Positions 16,779-27,800 of a stretch of 64,000 nucleotides of DNA are shown piece by piece; positions within the stretch are counted from its first letter, which is position 1; each line of letters starts with the position of its first letter. Below the pieces are notes generated by a model, which searched no databases, was not told the origin of the DNA, and saw nothing but the letters and a program-made list of their open reading frames with translations. The position numbers and the translations under genes were made by a program. Source of the DNA: Cymodocea nodosa (Eukaryota > Streptophyta > Magnoliopsida > Alismatales > Cymodoceaceae); assembly GCA_036874045.1 (NCBI GenBank), contig JAZBRI010000009.1, positions 2,108,001 to 2,172,000 of the forward strand, read 5' to 3'.

Positions 16779-18005
16779 ATCAGGATTTTTGTTTTCATAG
16801 TGCTGCCATTAGTTGTCATGGCCTACCACTATTATTTTCGGAACTCGGCTTTTTTCATTTCCAAAAATATTCTCTGCCGGAGGTACTGCATATATGAATT
16901 ACAATGTCATTTCTCATTAGGTTTCACTTTGTTTGTGATGCATGCATCTTCGATTACTTGATCTGCATAAGACCATTTTTCACGGGGGTTGTATGTCAGC
17001 CTGTGAAATCGCCATACATGTGCATTGGTCGTTTTGTTTTACGGTACTTATGGGTTGAAAATAAAATGATTCCAGACTATTCATTCACAATTAAATAATC
17101 TACGGAAATATCTCAAGTGGCGGTATTCTTAGTTTTTACAATAATCTTGTTAAACACAAAATTAATATCATTGTGAAAAAACAACAATCCATGAGTTTTT
17201 TGAGTTTTTATATTATCATAATCTAAACAAGACAAGAATTTCAATCGAGCGTAAAATTAAATGTAATTAGTACACTAACTAAACATCAAAGTATGTATTA
17301 GAAAATGTTCTAAGTCATGAATTATTGTGTTCAATCTAAAATTAATGTATTTTTCATCATTTAGTAAAACATCCTTATACCTTGACAAACATTACATCCT
17401 ATTGACACTAACAATTTCTTGAACTCCATTTCCATTCCTCTTTTACAATCATATTATTTCATTCCAAAATAAAAACCTACCGTTGGACTAAGTGCCATTA
17501 ACTTCCATCGTCCAATGGAAAATTTAACGATGCGATGAGCGTGAGACCCCACAATGTCTCACGGTGGTTATTCTCATCAATTACCAATAAAATATGGGTT
17601 CCAACATTATTAGTATTTTAATACTTTTAATTTAATTGATCAAATATATCTCATCTTCATATCGTGACATTTATGTTTTATATTTAGAATAATTTTAATT
17701 TATATCTTTATATCATATAATATATACAAAAGACATTTCCGAACAAAATCAATCAACTAGTTTTTTTTTTTTTTAATTCTAAATCTTTATTCATGGGGTA
17801 GGACCTGAAAAAGAAAAAGTTTCGAGTGGGGGGATTAAACCAAAACACATGGAAAGCTAAGAATGTGCAATGGTCAAGAGTGAGTTGACCACAAGATTGT
17901 CTTAGAAGCTGAGATATGTTTTGAAAGACTTGGAGTTTACCCTTCAAAATACTGTCTTGTTAGGGAGTTCTCGCTTCATTTCTTTTTCAGTAGATCTTGG
18001 ATATG
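16779..18005 (+). other. RPL37A 3' untranslated region and intergenic DNA
   Basis: The first ~300 bp are the probable 3' UTR. The remainder is AT-rich with no open frame of note; a C/G-containing patch at 17500-17570 has no recognisable feature. Confidence 0.6.
17060..17065 (+). promoter_or_regulatory. Candidate poly(A) signal of RPL37A
   Basis: AATAAA, 282 nt after the stop codon, preceded by TTGTTTTACGG and TGGGTTG stretches that could act as far-upstream elements. Confidence 0.5.
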
Positions 18006-18008
18006 TAA

Positions 18009-18700
18009 GGGAGGTTTGCGTGACTAAAAAATAAAGAAAAATGACAAGAAAGAAAATAGTGGGAAAATTTTTCCCTCTATTTCTTATGTTTATATCAATA
18101 GAGATAGAAGAAGATGATTTTCTATTGTCTCATTTTATATTAAAGAAAACGTTTTCTATTATTTTTCACTTCACTCATTTGAAAATAATGTAAAACAATA
18201 CTAACTTGTAATGTAATAAATAATAAATAATTATCAATATAATTATAATAATAAATAACATATTAGAGTTATAATATATTAAAATAAATAATAATGTTAA
18301 CGTAATATTAAGAAATATGATTATAATAATAAATAAATAATAATGTATTATATAAAAATAAAAAATAATGTCAAAGAATGATATTAGATTATAATACATT
18401 AAAGTATAATAATGTTAATGATAAAAGAATAAATAATACATTAACATATTCAGTTCAACTTAATAATACGTTAAATAAGTAATGTTAATTCCAACACAAC
18501 TTAAAATCATTAAATAATATATTACTTTTCAAATATAATAATTTTAATTTTCTCCTAATTTATTATTTAATTTTTTAAAAATTATTAACTTTTTAATTTC
18601 CAATCATTTCTTGTAATTGCATAAACATTTTATTTTCTAATTTTCCATCATTTCTTCTAATGCATAAATAACATTATGGGCCTATTAGTGCACATTTAAA
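18009..18700. mobile_element. Non-autonomous PIF/Harbinger-like element
   Basis: The left end reads TAA|GGGAGGTTTGCGTGAC, which parallels the left end of the coding Harbinger at 47794 (TAA|GGGGGGGTTTGTGCAC). The right end, CATCATTTCTTCTAATGC...TTAGTGCACATTTAA, resembles the inverted version. TAA is the usual 3-bp target duplication of this superfamily. The ~690-bp interior is extremely AT-rich (TAATAATAAATAA-type) and codes for nothing. The ends are imperfect, so the right boundary is approximate. Confidence 0.5.
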
Positions 18701-19379
18701 AGTTTAGATGGAAAAAAAATGGAAAAGAAAGGAAATGGAATATTTGAAATGTCAAAATTCCTATAAGGGTTTAGTACAACTATTGGAAAGTTCAGAAAGT
18801 TAGAATTCTCATAAGATTTTAGTGTAACCCAGAATATTCAAAAATTGAAAAGGCAATGAAAAATATTGTAAAACACTACCTAAAATTGTGTAATTGACAT
18901 ATCAATCTGTAATTTAATATTTAAAAATAAAAATAATATTAATTTATTTCATGTTCAAATATAATTATGTACATTAAATGTAAAAATAGTGTACATTAGG
19001 AAACATAGTGGCTCAATATAAACATGACATTCATCAAAATGCAAAACGTCCATAAAAGATAAGCATACTTTTAGCATTAAAAATCTACATCCTAATTTTT
19101 TTTTGTAATTTTAATTGAATATTATTATTATTATTAATTCTTGAATATATATATTTCTAATATTATTCTCTCTTTTTCTTAAAATTTTTTTATATAATTA
19201 TATTTATTTTATTTTATGTGTATTTATAATTTAAAAAATAATAATTTAAAGATGTTATATCATTATTAATCCATTGTTTACCATTATTATTTTAATATAT
19301 ATGTATGTATATTTACTTAACTTGGCCAAACTAAGAATGTCTTGATTGAGCAGAAAAATAAAATATTTACTAATATATT
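18701..19379. other. AT-rich spacer without a gene
   Basis: No ORF of note. The segment AATATTGTAAAACACTACCT (about 18862-18881) and about 130 bp after it recur near 46477-46610, next to Harbinger copy A, so it is probably a transposon remnant. Confidence 0.5.
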
Positions 19380-19740
19380 ATTATTATTTACATATTTATT
19401 TATTAGAGAACAGTTGAACCATAAATATCTTGGTATAACCGATAGATTAAATTATTAACATTTATTAATATTGGAAATGGTTGAATCAATGATCTTTTGG
19501 TTCAACTAATAATTTATGTTATATATATATATATATTTAATCAGTTGAATGGATGGCTTAATAAATTTGTATTTTTTTATGATGTTTTCGAATTGGTTGA
19601 ATTGATCATGTTTTAGTTCAATCGATACTTTAAATATATATATATTGTTTTGTATATATCTTGAATTGATTGAAGTATCACTTGGTTCAATTGATATTTA
19701 ATTGGTTGAATCGATGCTTGTTTTGGGTTGTTAAGTTAAA
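19380..19740. repeat. Palindromic GGTTGAATCGAT repeat block (class III), copy 1
   Basis: Alternating GGTTGAAT(C/T)GAT and ATCGATTCAA/CAATTGATA half-sites, separated by TATATATATATTG runs. The same order of motifs and spacers (TTTTTTATGATGTTTT, GAATTGGTTGAA, TGATCATGTTTT, ATATATATATTGTTTT) recurs at 45956-46290, so this is a dispersed family, not chance AT richness. Confidence 0.7.
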
Positions 19741-19779
19741 TCTTAAACTTGTTTAATTTATTTTTATGCTTATATCAAT

Positions 19780-20727
19780 AATTACTTTTAGAAGTAAACA
19801 AACAACCTTTCACACAAATTAGATATTAATTCCAATTTGTATTTTTAATTGCAAGTGCACAATGTATATTGTATTTGTGTGCAAGTACAAGTCGATCCCA
19901 CAGAGATTGAGTAAGAATTGTGTACTGTTCCGATTTTTATATTGGAGTTTATATGTGTTCGGTTAAGCACTCTATTGAATTATAATTAACACAACAGACT
20001 TAGTTCGTGGAGTTATGGTTAACTCAACGAACTAACCTCGTAGACTTAAGTTAACTCCACAAGTCTATTTTTCCAGTTAAATACTGCTATTTACAAAGGA
20101 ATTCAGCCAACCATTAGGCAATTTCACATATTGTAAATAACATCAATTAAGTTCTTTAATGTTAGTTAATATTAGATTTATCATTAAGCAACACTAACAT
20201 TCAGATATTTCAAACAGTAACCATAAAAATCTTTAAGTATTTGGAACGAATCAAGTTTAGTAAATAATAAAACTATTTTCTATTTTCTGAATCGAACAAA
20301 CATAAAACATTCACAATACTAATAATAATAACATTAATCACGATGCAAAACAAACAATACAGCACTTTCATACTAAATGTAAACACCGATAATTTATTAT
20401 TTTTGGTATTTTTGTTTTGATATGTTCTTGAAGATGAACGAAATGTGAAATGTAAAAATCTCTATCTATAGTAAAAACTTTCATCGCTACATGCGACGCG
20501 ATTACACCATTGAAAACTTAATCACTTATAATCTTGCCTCCTCTCCCTATAGAATCGTGAATCAAGAATTGTAAGATGACCTCCTCTTCAACATACTGGC
20601 ATCAACCTGAAACTAAGGCTAGAAGTTTTACGATCTCCTAAGATATGAGTTAGTGCTTGGTGAAAATGGCTTTCCTTCTCACAACGCGATCACTCCTCAC
20701 AATGGTTGTTAGTCACTATGTTTGGCT
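19780..20727 (-). mobile_element. LTR-C of copy beta (3' half)
   Basis: Minus-strand homologue of 6720-7690. It has TGTGGGATCGACTTGTACTTGC (inverted near 19875-19900), a class I hairpin pair at 19995-20060, and the leader-like block ending with GATTCACGATTCTATAGGGA (inverted near 20550). It breaks at GTTTGGCT (20727), where a + strand LTR-B begins. It is the displaced 3' LTR of copy beta; its 5' half is missing. Confidence 0.7.
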
Positions 20728-21633
20728 GTTATCGTAATACCACGAAGTTGGTTCGTCGAGTTAGTGTAACACCACAGACTTAGTTCATTGAGTTAGCTAC
20801 AATACTTGTCACGTGAGTTGTCAAATGAGGAATTCATTAAGTTAGAAACGTCAAGTTATATATCTACTTATTTTACTCGTTTAGTTAACATTAACACAAT
20901 GACTTCTTATTACACTTGATGAAAAATTTTAGACGAGAAAGTTTATTTTGCAAGAAATTTTTCAGAGATCCAGGATTGATAATTAAAGAAAATTCAAAAT
21001 GTAAACGTAGGTCAGAACGTGTGTATTTCGATGAAGGAAAAAGAGAAGACGTGATGAAGTGGAAAACTGATAATGATTAAACGTGGAGGATATGCATGAA
21101 GTGAATATACAGTATAAAAGGCATAGAATTCTCATTGATCAATCATCCCTGCACACTAAACGAAAAATCTTTTCAAGGATCAAAAACACCTCTTCGGGGA
21201 AAGCTCTTAGATGGAAGAAAATTCAATGAAGCAGAAAATATCAGATTTATGTCATTGAAGATCTAAAGTATTAGAAGAAAGAAAATTCGGTGAAGCAGAG
21301 AAAGACAAGATATTCATCACTAAAGAATTGTTGAAGAAGAAAAAGAAGAAGAAGAAGAAAGATCTCAAATAGGGAGAAATGTTTTAAATTCCGTACATTA
21401 GTTTTCTCTATTTGTAGTTATGAAATTGTATAGATGAAACATGGTATCAATATATAATTGTATCTACAATTTCTGAAGAGAATTGAATTGTACATTGTAA
21501 TTGAAACCTTGAATAAAAATGATTTTATAAAAGTAATGTATTGACTTGTTTTTGAGTTTTGAAGTTTCAATTATAATCGAAAATGTTGAAAAACACAATT
21601 CACCTCCCTCTTGTGTAGCCATACGATCCTACA
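20728..21633 (+). mobile_element. LTR-B, 3' portion, inserted in copy beta
   Basis: Matches 30905-31843 of the complete LTR-B: GTCACGTGAG, ACTCGTTTAGTTAACATTA, a TATAAAAGGCAT TATA-like box (21113-21124), and the end CACCTCCCTCTTGTGTAGCC...ATCCTACA at 21633. The first ~670 bp are absent. A (GAA)n microsatellite lies near 21330-21360. Confidence 0.75.
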
Positions 21634-21849
21634 CAGAATATATAACAAAATAACATTTAACAACAAAACATAAATTGTTAAATCAGTGTCTTGTGTGGAA
21701 CCCAGACTCCTTTGCCTTTGGTGGCTCACAAGCAAGCCAATTGGTTTCCTAGAACAGATACCAACAAACTGGATTAATATTTTTTTTTTCTTTTCTTTTC
21801 TAAACATAAATGTAGAATACACACAACATTAAAAGTACATAATCACAAT
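21634..21849 (-). other. Start of the 3' untranslated region, copy beta
   Basis: Reverse complement of 4310-4430 and colinear with 30030-30190. It has the conserved segment GGAACCCAGACTCC...GGTGGCTCACAAG. It joins the F-box pseudogene to the LTR-B insertion. Confidence 0.65.
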
Positions 21850-22925
21850 TTAAGAATATGATTGAAAAGTAGTAACAAATGGAATAAATGTGTCAGTCCA
21901 AGCAAACTTTTTAGGTATAATTCTTCTTGCTATTAATTCTGTTTTAATGCAGTCTGCTTTCCTTTTTAACTTGTAAACTTGTAGTATGTTATCAATATTA
22001 AATATAAGTGTATTTCCATTAATGAAATGAAATGCAGAAAGGGATCCTTTTCTGTTCCAAGATAATGTAGCTGTTTCTATTTCTACATCTATTTCAATAC
22101 ATTCATCTTCCCACTTCCATTCACTTAGGTCTTTTATAATCCATATTTGAAATTTCATCAATTCATCCCACCATCTTGTCAGACATAAAGTAGGATCATC
22201 ATATTCATTATATCACATTTCTAGTTGAATTTTATCATATTCTACAAACGGTGGTTTAGCTATATCACTTAGTATAGGCAATATTTCTATAAAGTCATCA
22301 TCATAATTGTCTATGCTTACTATGTATAAATCAAATCTAAATGCAACTAATATATCTGACACTAAAGATATATATATCCATCAAGTATGACATGTATGTT
22401 GTTAATTTTTTTTTTTGTCCTAGATATATCAAAGTATTTTCAGTCCAAGATTTATTCACAAAATTATACACACTTAAGCATAAATCATCATCCCAATTTC
22501 CAGTTGGTCTCTAGTAATACAATTTTTCAGGAATTGTCGAATTTTTATCAGAAAATATTAATGCTGACCCATAATTCTCAGTTAGTACTTCAAATCTATT
22601 AGGCCTTCCTATATTCCATTCTTCTCTAGTGATAGGATTTCTAATCAAAATATCGTGTAACAGAATTGCATACCTTGGTTTAGTTTTGAAAATAATTAAT
22701 CTTTCATCTATCCCTATAATATGATCTATTCATTCTAATGTATTAGGTGGAATTCCAGTAGTTTCTTCCATATTCAAATATTCATAGCTGATTGAACTAT
22801 GATTAAATGACTTCCATAAAAATCCATCTCTAATCTTAGTCATTTTTGCAGCTTGTAGTCCATGAAAATATTTTTCTCTAACACAGTCTTTAATTTCTTT
22901 TGACACACAACACAATCTACACAGA
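21850..22925 (-). pseudogene. F-box/F-box-associated-domain gene, copy beta, 5' end cut off by an inversion
   Basis: F-box proteins are substrate adaptors of SCF ubiquitin ligases. On the - strand the frame begins in the F-box (LCCVSKEIKDCVREKYF), then FLWKSFNHSS and LIRNPITREEWNIGRPN (the typical 'NPxT' strand of F-box-associated domains), and ends KFQIWIIKDLSEWKWED ... FINGNTLIF ... KKFAWTDTF at 21850. An oligo-A frameshift near 22410 and stops near 22515 and 22215 break it. The first ~17 codons (MELMKLPLDALREILSN) lie at 24455-24505 on the opposite strand, because the segment between was inverted. It is the second copy of the gene at 31880-33011, in the same retroelement context. The F-box call rests on motifs; the exact subfamily is unsure. 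Confidence 0.7.
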
Positions 22926-23003
22926 TCCAACACAGTCTTTAAACGATTAGTAAGAACACCTACACAGGATTATTCAACACAGAGGTGTACTGAAATATTT
23001 TCT

Positions 23004-24250
23004 GAATTGGACTTTAACGAAATCCTTAGGGGTGTAGCTAACCTTTCTTTAAAAGAGAATGAAGATATAGCTGCTCTAGTAGAAAAATCATTAGGGGAAA
23101 TTCTGTATCCTGAATTAGTTGATAAACCTTCATGTATTCGATTGCCAAACTTTGAGGGAGATAGGTTTGAACTGAAATCTAATTATATTAGTCAATTGCC
23201 ATACTTTCATGGATTAGAAAGAGAAGATGCCTATTATTTCCTTAGAGAATTTAATGAAGTTTGTCAAATGTCGAACATGAGTATTGATGCTATTAAACTT
23301 AGATATATCCATTTTGCTTTAAAATACACAGCTAAGAGATGGTTATATACTCTATTGCCTAATTCAATTTCTACATGGACTGAATTTTACTCTATTTTTT
23401 TGGAAAAATATTATCCAAAACATCAAACGATTAAAAAGAAAAAGGAAATACTAATGTGTAGCCAAAAATAGGGAGAATCATTCCAAAAATATTTTGAAAG
23501 ATTTAAAGATTTACTGACTCAATGTCCACATCATGCAATGAGTAAGCACAATTAATAGGTATAATTTATGAAGACATAGATGTTTCAACTAAATTTTTAT
23601 TAGAATCTACGTGTTAGAATGGATTTTTAAAACTGTATAGTGAAGAAGCATGGGCATATTTAGAAAACTTTGTAAAAAGAACTGCATTGTGGGAAAACTC
23701 GGTTGAAGTTATTACAGATAAAAGAATATTGCCAAGGGGAATGCATGAAATAAATTCAAACACTATGCTTGAAGTTAAATTAACTGAATTAACAAAGAAA
23801 ATAGAAGAGTTATTACTAAATCGAAAACTAGCAAGAAAGAATGCAAACATTAATGATTTAGATATTATTTATACTAGAAACCAGAAAGATAACTTTGGAA
23901 ATGCTTATAACCCTAATTGGAGAAATCACCCAAACCTATATTGGAGAAATAACAATTTCTAAGGAGGAGAAAATATAAATGACAAAAATTTAAGTTATGA
24001 AGCATTAATTGAACAAGGATCTAGAATAGAGAAGTTAGAAAAGATAATTCAATAGTTAAATAATCGTCTAGATCATGTATCTCAAAATGCTGCTATTCAA
24101 AATCAAAATATAAATAGAAATATACCCCTTAGATAGAAGGAATCAATAGAAGTTAGACCTACTAGAGGATTGTCAATGCAAGCAGTACCTAACCTTATCA
24201 ACAGAATTGTTAATGAAATTAATACCTCCTATGGGAGGGAAGCTGAATGA
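23004..24250 (+). pseudogene. Athila-like gag, N-terminal half, copy beta (inside an inverted segment)
   Basis: Gag of a Ty3/gypsy element, the particle protein. It starts with an expected Met replaced by TTG (LDFNEILRGVANLS). The visible order is PSCIRLPNFEGDRFELKSN, YFHGLEREDAYYFLREF, LRYIHFALKYTAKRWLYTL, the retrotransposon gag core WTEFYSIFLEKYYP, then a stop after MCSQK, then FQKYFERFKDLLTQCPHH. After a disrupted stretch (23540-23690) the frame resumes with ILPRGMHEINSNT and RNQKDNFGNAYNPNWRNHP and ends GREAE-stop at 24248-24250. Relative to copy gamma this segment (about 22926-24508) is inverted with respect to its neighbours. Best preserved of the three gag N-halves. Confidence 0.82.
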
Positions 24251-24454
24251 AGCAGTATAACTAAAGTAACTATGTATAATATAGTGAGTAAAAAAAAAAA
24301 ATGTAAGTTTAATTATAGTTAGTAGTATCGTAGAGTAATTACTTAACTCAATGAACTTAGTCCGTTGAGTTATGACCTAACTATACGAGGGTAAGTAGCT
24401 ATGTTAATTTTATCTCTATTAAGTTTTTTTTTATGTTATACAGAATCACAACAG
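24251..24454 (+). other. Spacer between gag and F-box gene, copy beta
   Basis: Carries a class I hairpin (TTAACTCAATGAACTTAG / TCCGTTGAGTTA, 24342-24376) and, before the F-box ATG, a T-rich run with TTATACAG (24435-24442) that looks like a 3' splice site. Copy gamma keeps the same run with TTATATAG. Confidence 0.55.
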
Positions 24455-24505
24455 ATGGAATTGATGAAATTACCATTGGATGCACTAAGGGAAATATTAA
24501 GTAAC
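24455..24505 (+). pseudogene. First 17 codons of the F-box gene, copy beta (detached)
   Basis: MELMKLPLDALREILSN, the beginning of an F-box (LPxDxLxEIL), stops abruptly at AGTAAC|AAATCC. The rest of the gene is on the - strand at 21850-22925. The junction marks one edge of the inverted segment. Confidence 0.75.
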
Positions 24506-24508
24506 AAA

Positions 24509-24986
24509 TCCATGTGCTCATAAACTCTTAACATAAAGTAAAATAGCAGAAGATTAATTACATACTAGTCTGACGCTTTGTTTTCAGTAAATAGTTGTTG
24601 ACGGATGAAGTTGAATCAGCTACTTCTCCTTCCAGTTCCCCAACGAATTTTCTTCCCTTCCTCTAGTGTTGGTAACTCGTAAATAACATTTTGTTCTAAA
24701 TTTATAATGCACGTCCATAAAGCAAATGAATCTCGTTGTAAGAACATGTCTTGTAACGTGCAGTATGGTTCCTATTTTTATGGATACGTGTTCCACTTCT
24801 AATTTCAAATTTCAGTAACCGCTAAACCTACGAAGTTTCGTTCATGACTAAAAGAATAACCGTTCAGCTTAATCCACGAACTAACCTCGTTGAGTTACAG
24901 TTAACTCAACAGACTAGCTTTGGCTACTATTTCTAACTCAATAAACTAATCTCGTTGAGTTACAACTAACTCAACAGACTAGCTTC
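24509..24986 (-). other. Spacer upstream of gag, copy beta, with class I hairpins
   Basis: Colinear with 34555-35035 in copy gamma and with the reverse complement of the same spacer in copy alpha. It ends with two CTCGTTGAGTTACAGTTAAC-type hairpins (24890-24925 and 24950-24985). LTR-A interrupts it at ...GACTAGCTTC. Confidence 0.65.
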
Positions 24987-26744
24987 TGTTAGGACCCTAG
25001 TATTTTGATAATGCAAAACCTATGTGAGGAATCATATTGTATTTCACAGTTAAGTCAGTGCAGCTTTAGATTAGAAGGCAGATAGAACAAATTCCATGTA
25101 GATGAACAAATGGAGAAGTTTCTAGATAATACTACTTTAAAGTTACAGTAAAATCGGACAGGTACAGGTTCAAGTATCCGAAGAATAAAACAACAACAAG
25201 ACTATCAGACAGTTAGAGGATTAACTATCCGAATTTTACAAAGCCTTTGGAGAGTTATTATATTAGACAGTTAAGTTGATTGAATGATCGGATAGTTAAG
25301 GAGTTAACTATCCAGAAGCTTAAAGAACTTTTTAGAGAGTTACAGGTATAACTATCTGAAAGTTAAGTCATTCAATAAACCACGTGCAGAAATACAGAAC
25401 GGAAGCTTAAAGGACTTGTCGGAGAGTTAGATAACTATCCGAGTTTTCTTTTCGGAGAGTTAGATAACTATTCGAGTTTTTCGGTAAGTTACAAACATAA
25501 CTTTCTGGAACTTAAGTCATTTTATTACGCACGTGCAAAATGGAGAAGCCGGTAGTTGAAAGCTTTAAAGGGGAAATCGGAGAGTTAGATAACTATTCGA
25601 AATTTTCAAAGAGAGTTTTGGTAAGTTATAGTTTAACTATCCAAAACTTAAGTCATTGAATTTCCCATGTCTAGAATTCCAGACAGATGCTTAAATAGGT
25701 TTTTGGAGAGTTAGAAAGATAACTATCCAAAATTTCAAGAGAGTTTCAGTGAGTTATAGTTTAACTATCTGAAACTTAAGTCATTGAATTTCCCACGTGC
25801 AGAATTCCAGAGAATGGCTCATATAAGTTTTTCTGAGAGTTAGAAAAATAACTATCCGAAATCCTGAAGCATTTCGGTGGGTTACAGGGATAACCTTCTA
25901 AAACTTAAGTCATCCCTTTATGCACGTGCTAAATTAAAGCAATCGGCAAGTATATAACTCTTCGGTGAGTTACAGTTATAAGTATCTGATTGGATGACAG
26001 CTCATATTTAAATATCCTGGAATCCTACCTGGTAGAAAAGGTTAAGTGATCTTTCGGTGAGTTACAAAAACTCTTCGGAGAGTTACATAGCTAACTATCC
26101 GAAAGAACAGGAAAATCGGTAAGATATCTTGAAACGATTTTTTTGAACGGTCACTTGTTGTATTGGGACTTGAGGCTAATCAAGTACAGTAGAATACATC
26201 CGTTGGAGAAAAATATGATCATTGTACATATCAGGTATATATACAAAATATAGACAACGGAGATAGATAGAGCATATACTCCAAATTTCATTTACACTCA
26301 AGTCTGCAAACAGTGAAGCATATTCCAAAGATCTACTATAGAAAAAGCTCTGTGCGCAAAACTCTGATTGAAGAATTAAAGTTGTTGGTTCGTAGTTTCA
26401 ACCTGAAAGCTACATACAGTGTTGGTTTGAGTTTCGACCTGAAAACTCTAGAGATTGGTTTACTGAAGTTTTTACTTGAAAACTTCTGTGTAGTTGGTTC
26501 TTGCTTTGACCTGAAAGCAAGTGTGTAAGTGTTGAAACACTTAGTGAAGCCCAAGTGAATCTTGGGGGTGGACTAGCCAATTTGGTGAACCACTTAAAAA
26601 TTTGCTGTGTGTTTCTTATCTTTGTTGATTTGCTTTCTATTAGTTTCAGTTCATTTCATTTCTGTTGAATCATTCGATTCAACATCAAAAGAATTTTAAA
26701 ACTACACTTGTTCACCATTCACCCCCCCTCTAGTGAGCCTAATG
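24987..26744 (+). mobile_element. LTR-A copy 2 (nearly complete)
   Basis: Starts TGTTAGGACCCTAGTATTTTG and ends near CACCCCCCCTCTAGTGAGCC. The interior 25140-26110 is a tandem array of ~120-150 bp units. Each has a hairpin of the GTTAGATAACTATCCGA class, a CTTAAGTCATT box (25361, 25511, 25646, 25768 and 25902) and in most units a CACGTG (for example 25382, 25531, 25796 and 25923). It breaks into the hairpin spacer of copy beta on the left; on the right it abuts an oppositely oriented copia gag, so it is no longer part of an intact element. No matching target duplication was found. Confidence 0.78.
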
Positions 26745-27800
26745 GATAAAAATTTCCTTCTTCCATAATGGATAAAAATTTTCTAATATTCTTATTTTCC
26801 AGTTTACATACTTTAAGTTTTTGTAATAATGCGTGATAAGCACATAATAATTCATCAAAGTTGAAATCTGAATGACTTTTAGGATCAGATATTACCTCAA
26901 ACTCATCTGCCATGAAGCACACATGAGCAACGTCTTCTAACTCTTGTTCTCCTTCTGAATGTGAAGATTTTGATGCTGATTCCTCAGATTCAGACTCTTC
27001 AGACGTGTCATCCCAAGTGACCTTCAAAGCCTTTTTCTTGTAAAACTTTTTCTAAGTTTTCTGAGTCGTCTTCTTCTGATTTGTCTTACTTTGCTTTTCA
27101 TTTTTCCTCAAAGGACAATCTGGAGAAAGATGTCTAAGTTTCTTACAATTGTAACATACATACTTTCTAGATGAAGAATTTTTGTCAATTAGTGATTTTG
27201 ACGTTGAGGGTTTATCATTTTTGTTCCTTTGTTGTTTTCTAGCTTTCCATGCTTTCTTGAATTTCCTAGTCAGCAAAATCAAATACTCGTCTGAATCAGT
27301 AGATATATCAGAATCTGAATTAATTTCGAAGGCTATTTCTTTCTTCATTTTTAGTTTGTTGTGACTCAGTGATTCATTTAATTGAACTTCATAAGCTGTT
27401 AAATTTCCTATAAGTTCATTCATAGTATAAACATTTAAATCTCGTGATTCCTCAATTGATATTACTTTCTGAGACCATTTAGAACTTAGGGATCTTAAAA
27501 TTTTCCTCACCAAATCCTTCTGTTCAAAATTCTTTCCTAAACATTTTAAAGAGTTTATGATATCAAGAAATCTAGAAAACATCTCAGAAACATTTTCGTC
27601 TTCATGCATCTTAAAGAGTTCATACTTATGAATCAACATGTTTATTTTAGTCTCTTTAACTTGAGAAGTACCTTCATGTGAAACATCTAATGCATGCCAC
27701 ACCTCATAAGCAGATTTATATGCCAACACTTTACTGAACTGTTCATAACTCAATGCACAAAATAAAATATTTCAGCCCTTAGCATTCAGAGTTTCATTTT
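26745..27800 (-). pseudogene. Ty1/copia gag (SIRE-like), truncated both ends
   Basis: Minus-strand gag with the UBN2-type core: FCALSYEQFSKVLAYKSAYE, HEGTSQVKETKINMLIHKYE, SEMFSRFLDIINSLK, KILRSL, then a CCHC-like zinc knuckle CYNCKKLRHLSPDC, and an acidic Ser/Glu-rich segment (DTSEESESEESASKSSHSE). One stop separates the two parts (near 27050), another precedes FCALS. In an intact element Gag coats the packaged RNA. The 5' side is fused to the middle of LTR-B (27801-28905, same strand), implying a deletion from inside the LTR into gag; the 3' side ends at LTR-A. Confidence 0.85.

Noticed and set aside
18175..18399. 74-codon ORF rich in Ile, Leu and Tyr
   Set aside because: Translation of an extremely AT-rich stretch inside a small Harbinger-like element.
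22387..22602. 71-codon + strand ORF
   Set aside because: Lies opposite the F-box pseudogene; shadow frame.
24987..26744. LTR-A copy 2 as 5' LTR of the adjacent copia gag
   Set aside because: The LTR is on the + strand and the gag on the - strand; they cannot be one intact element.
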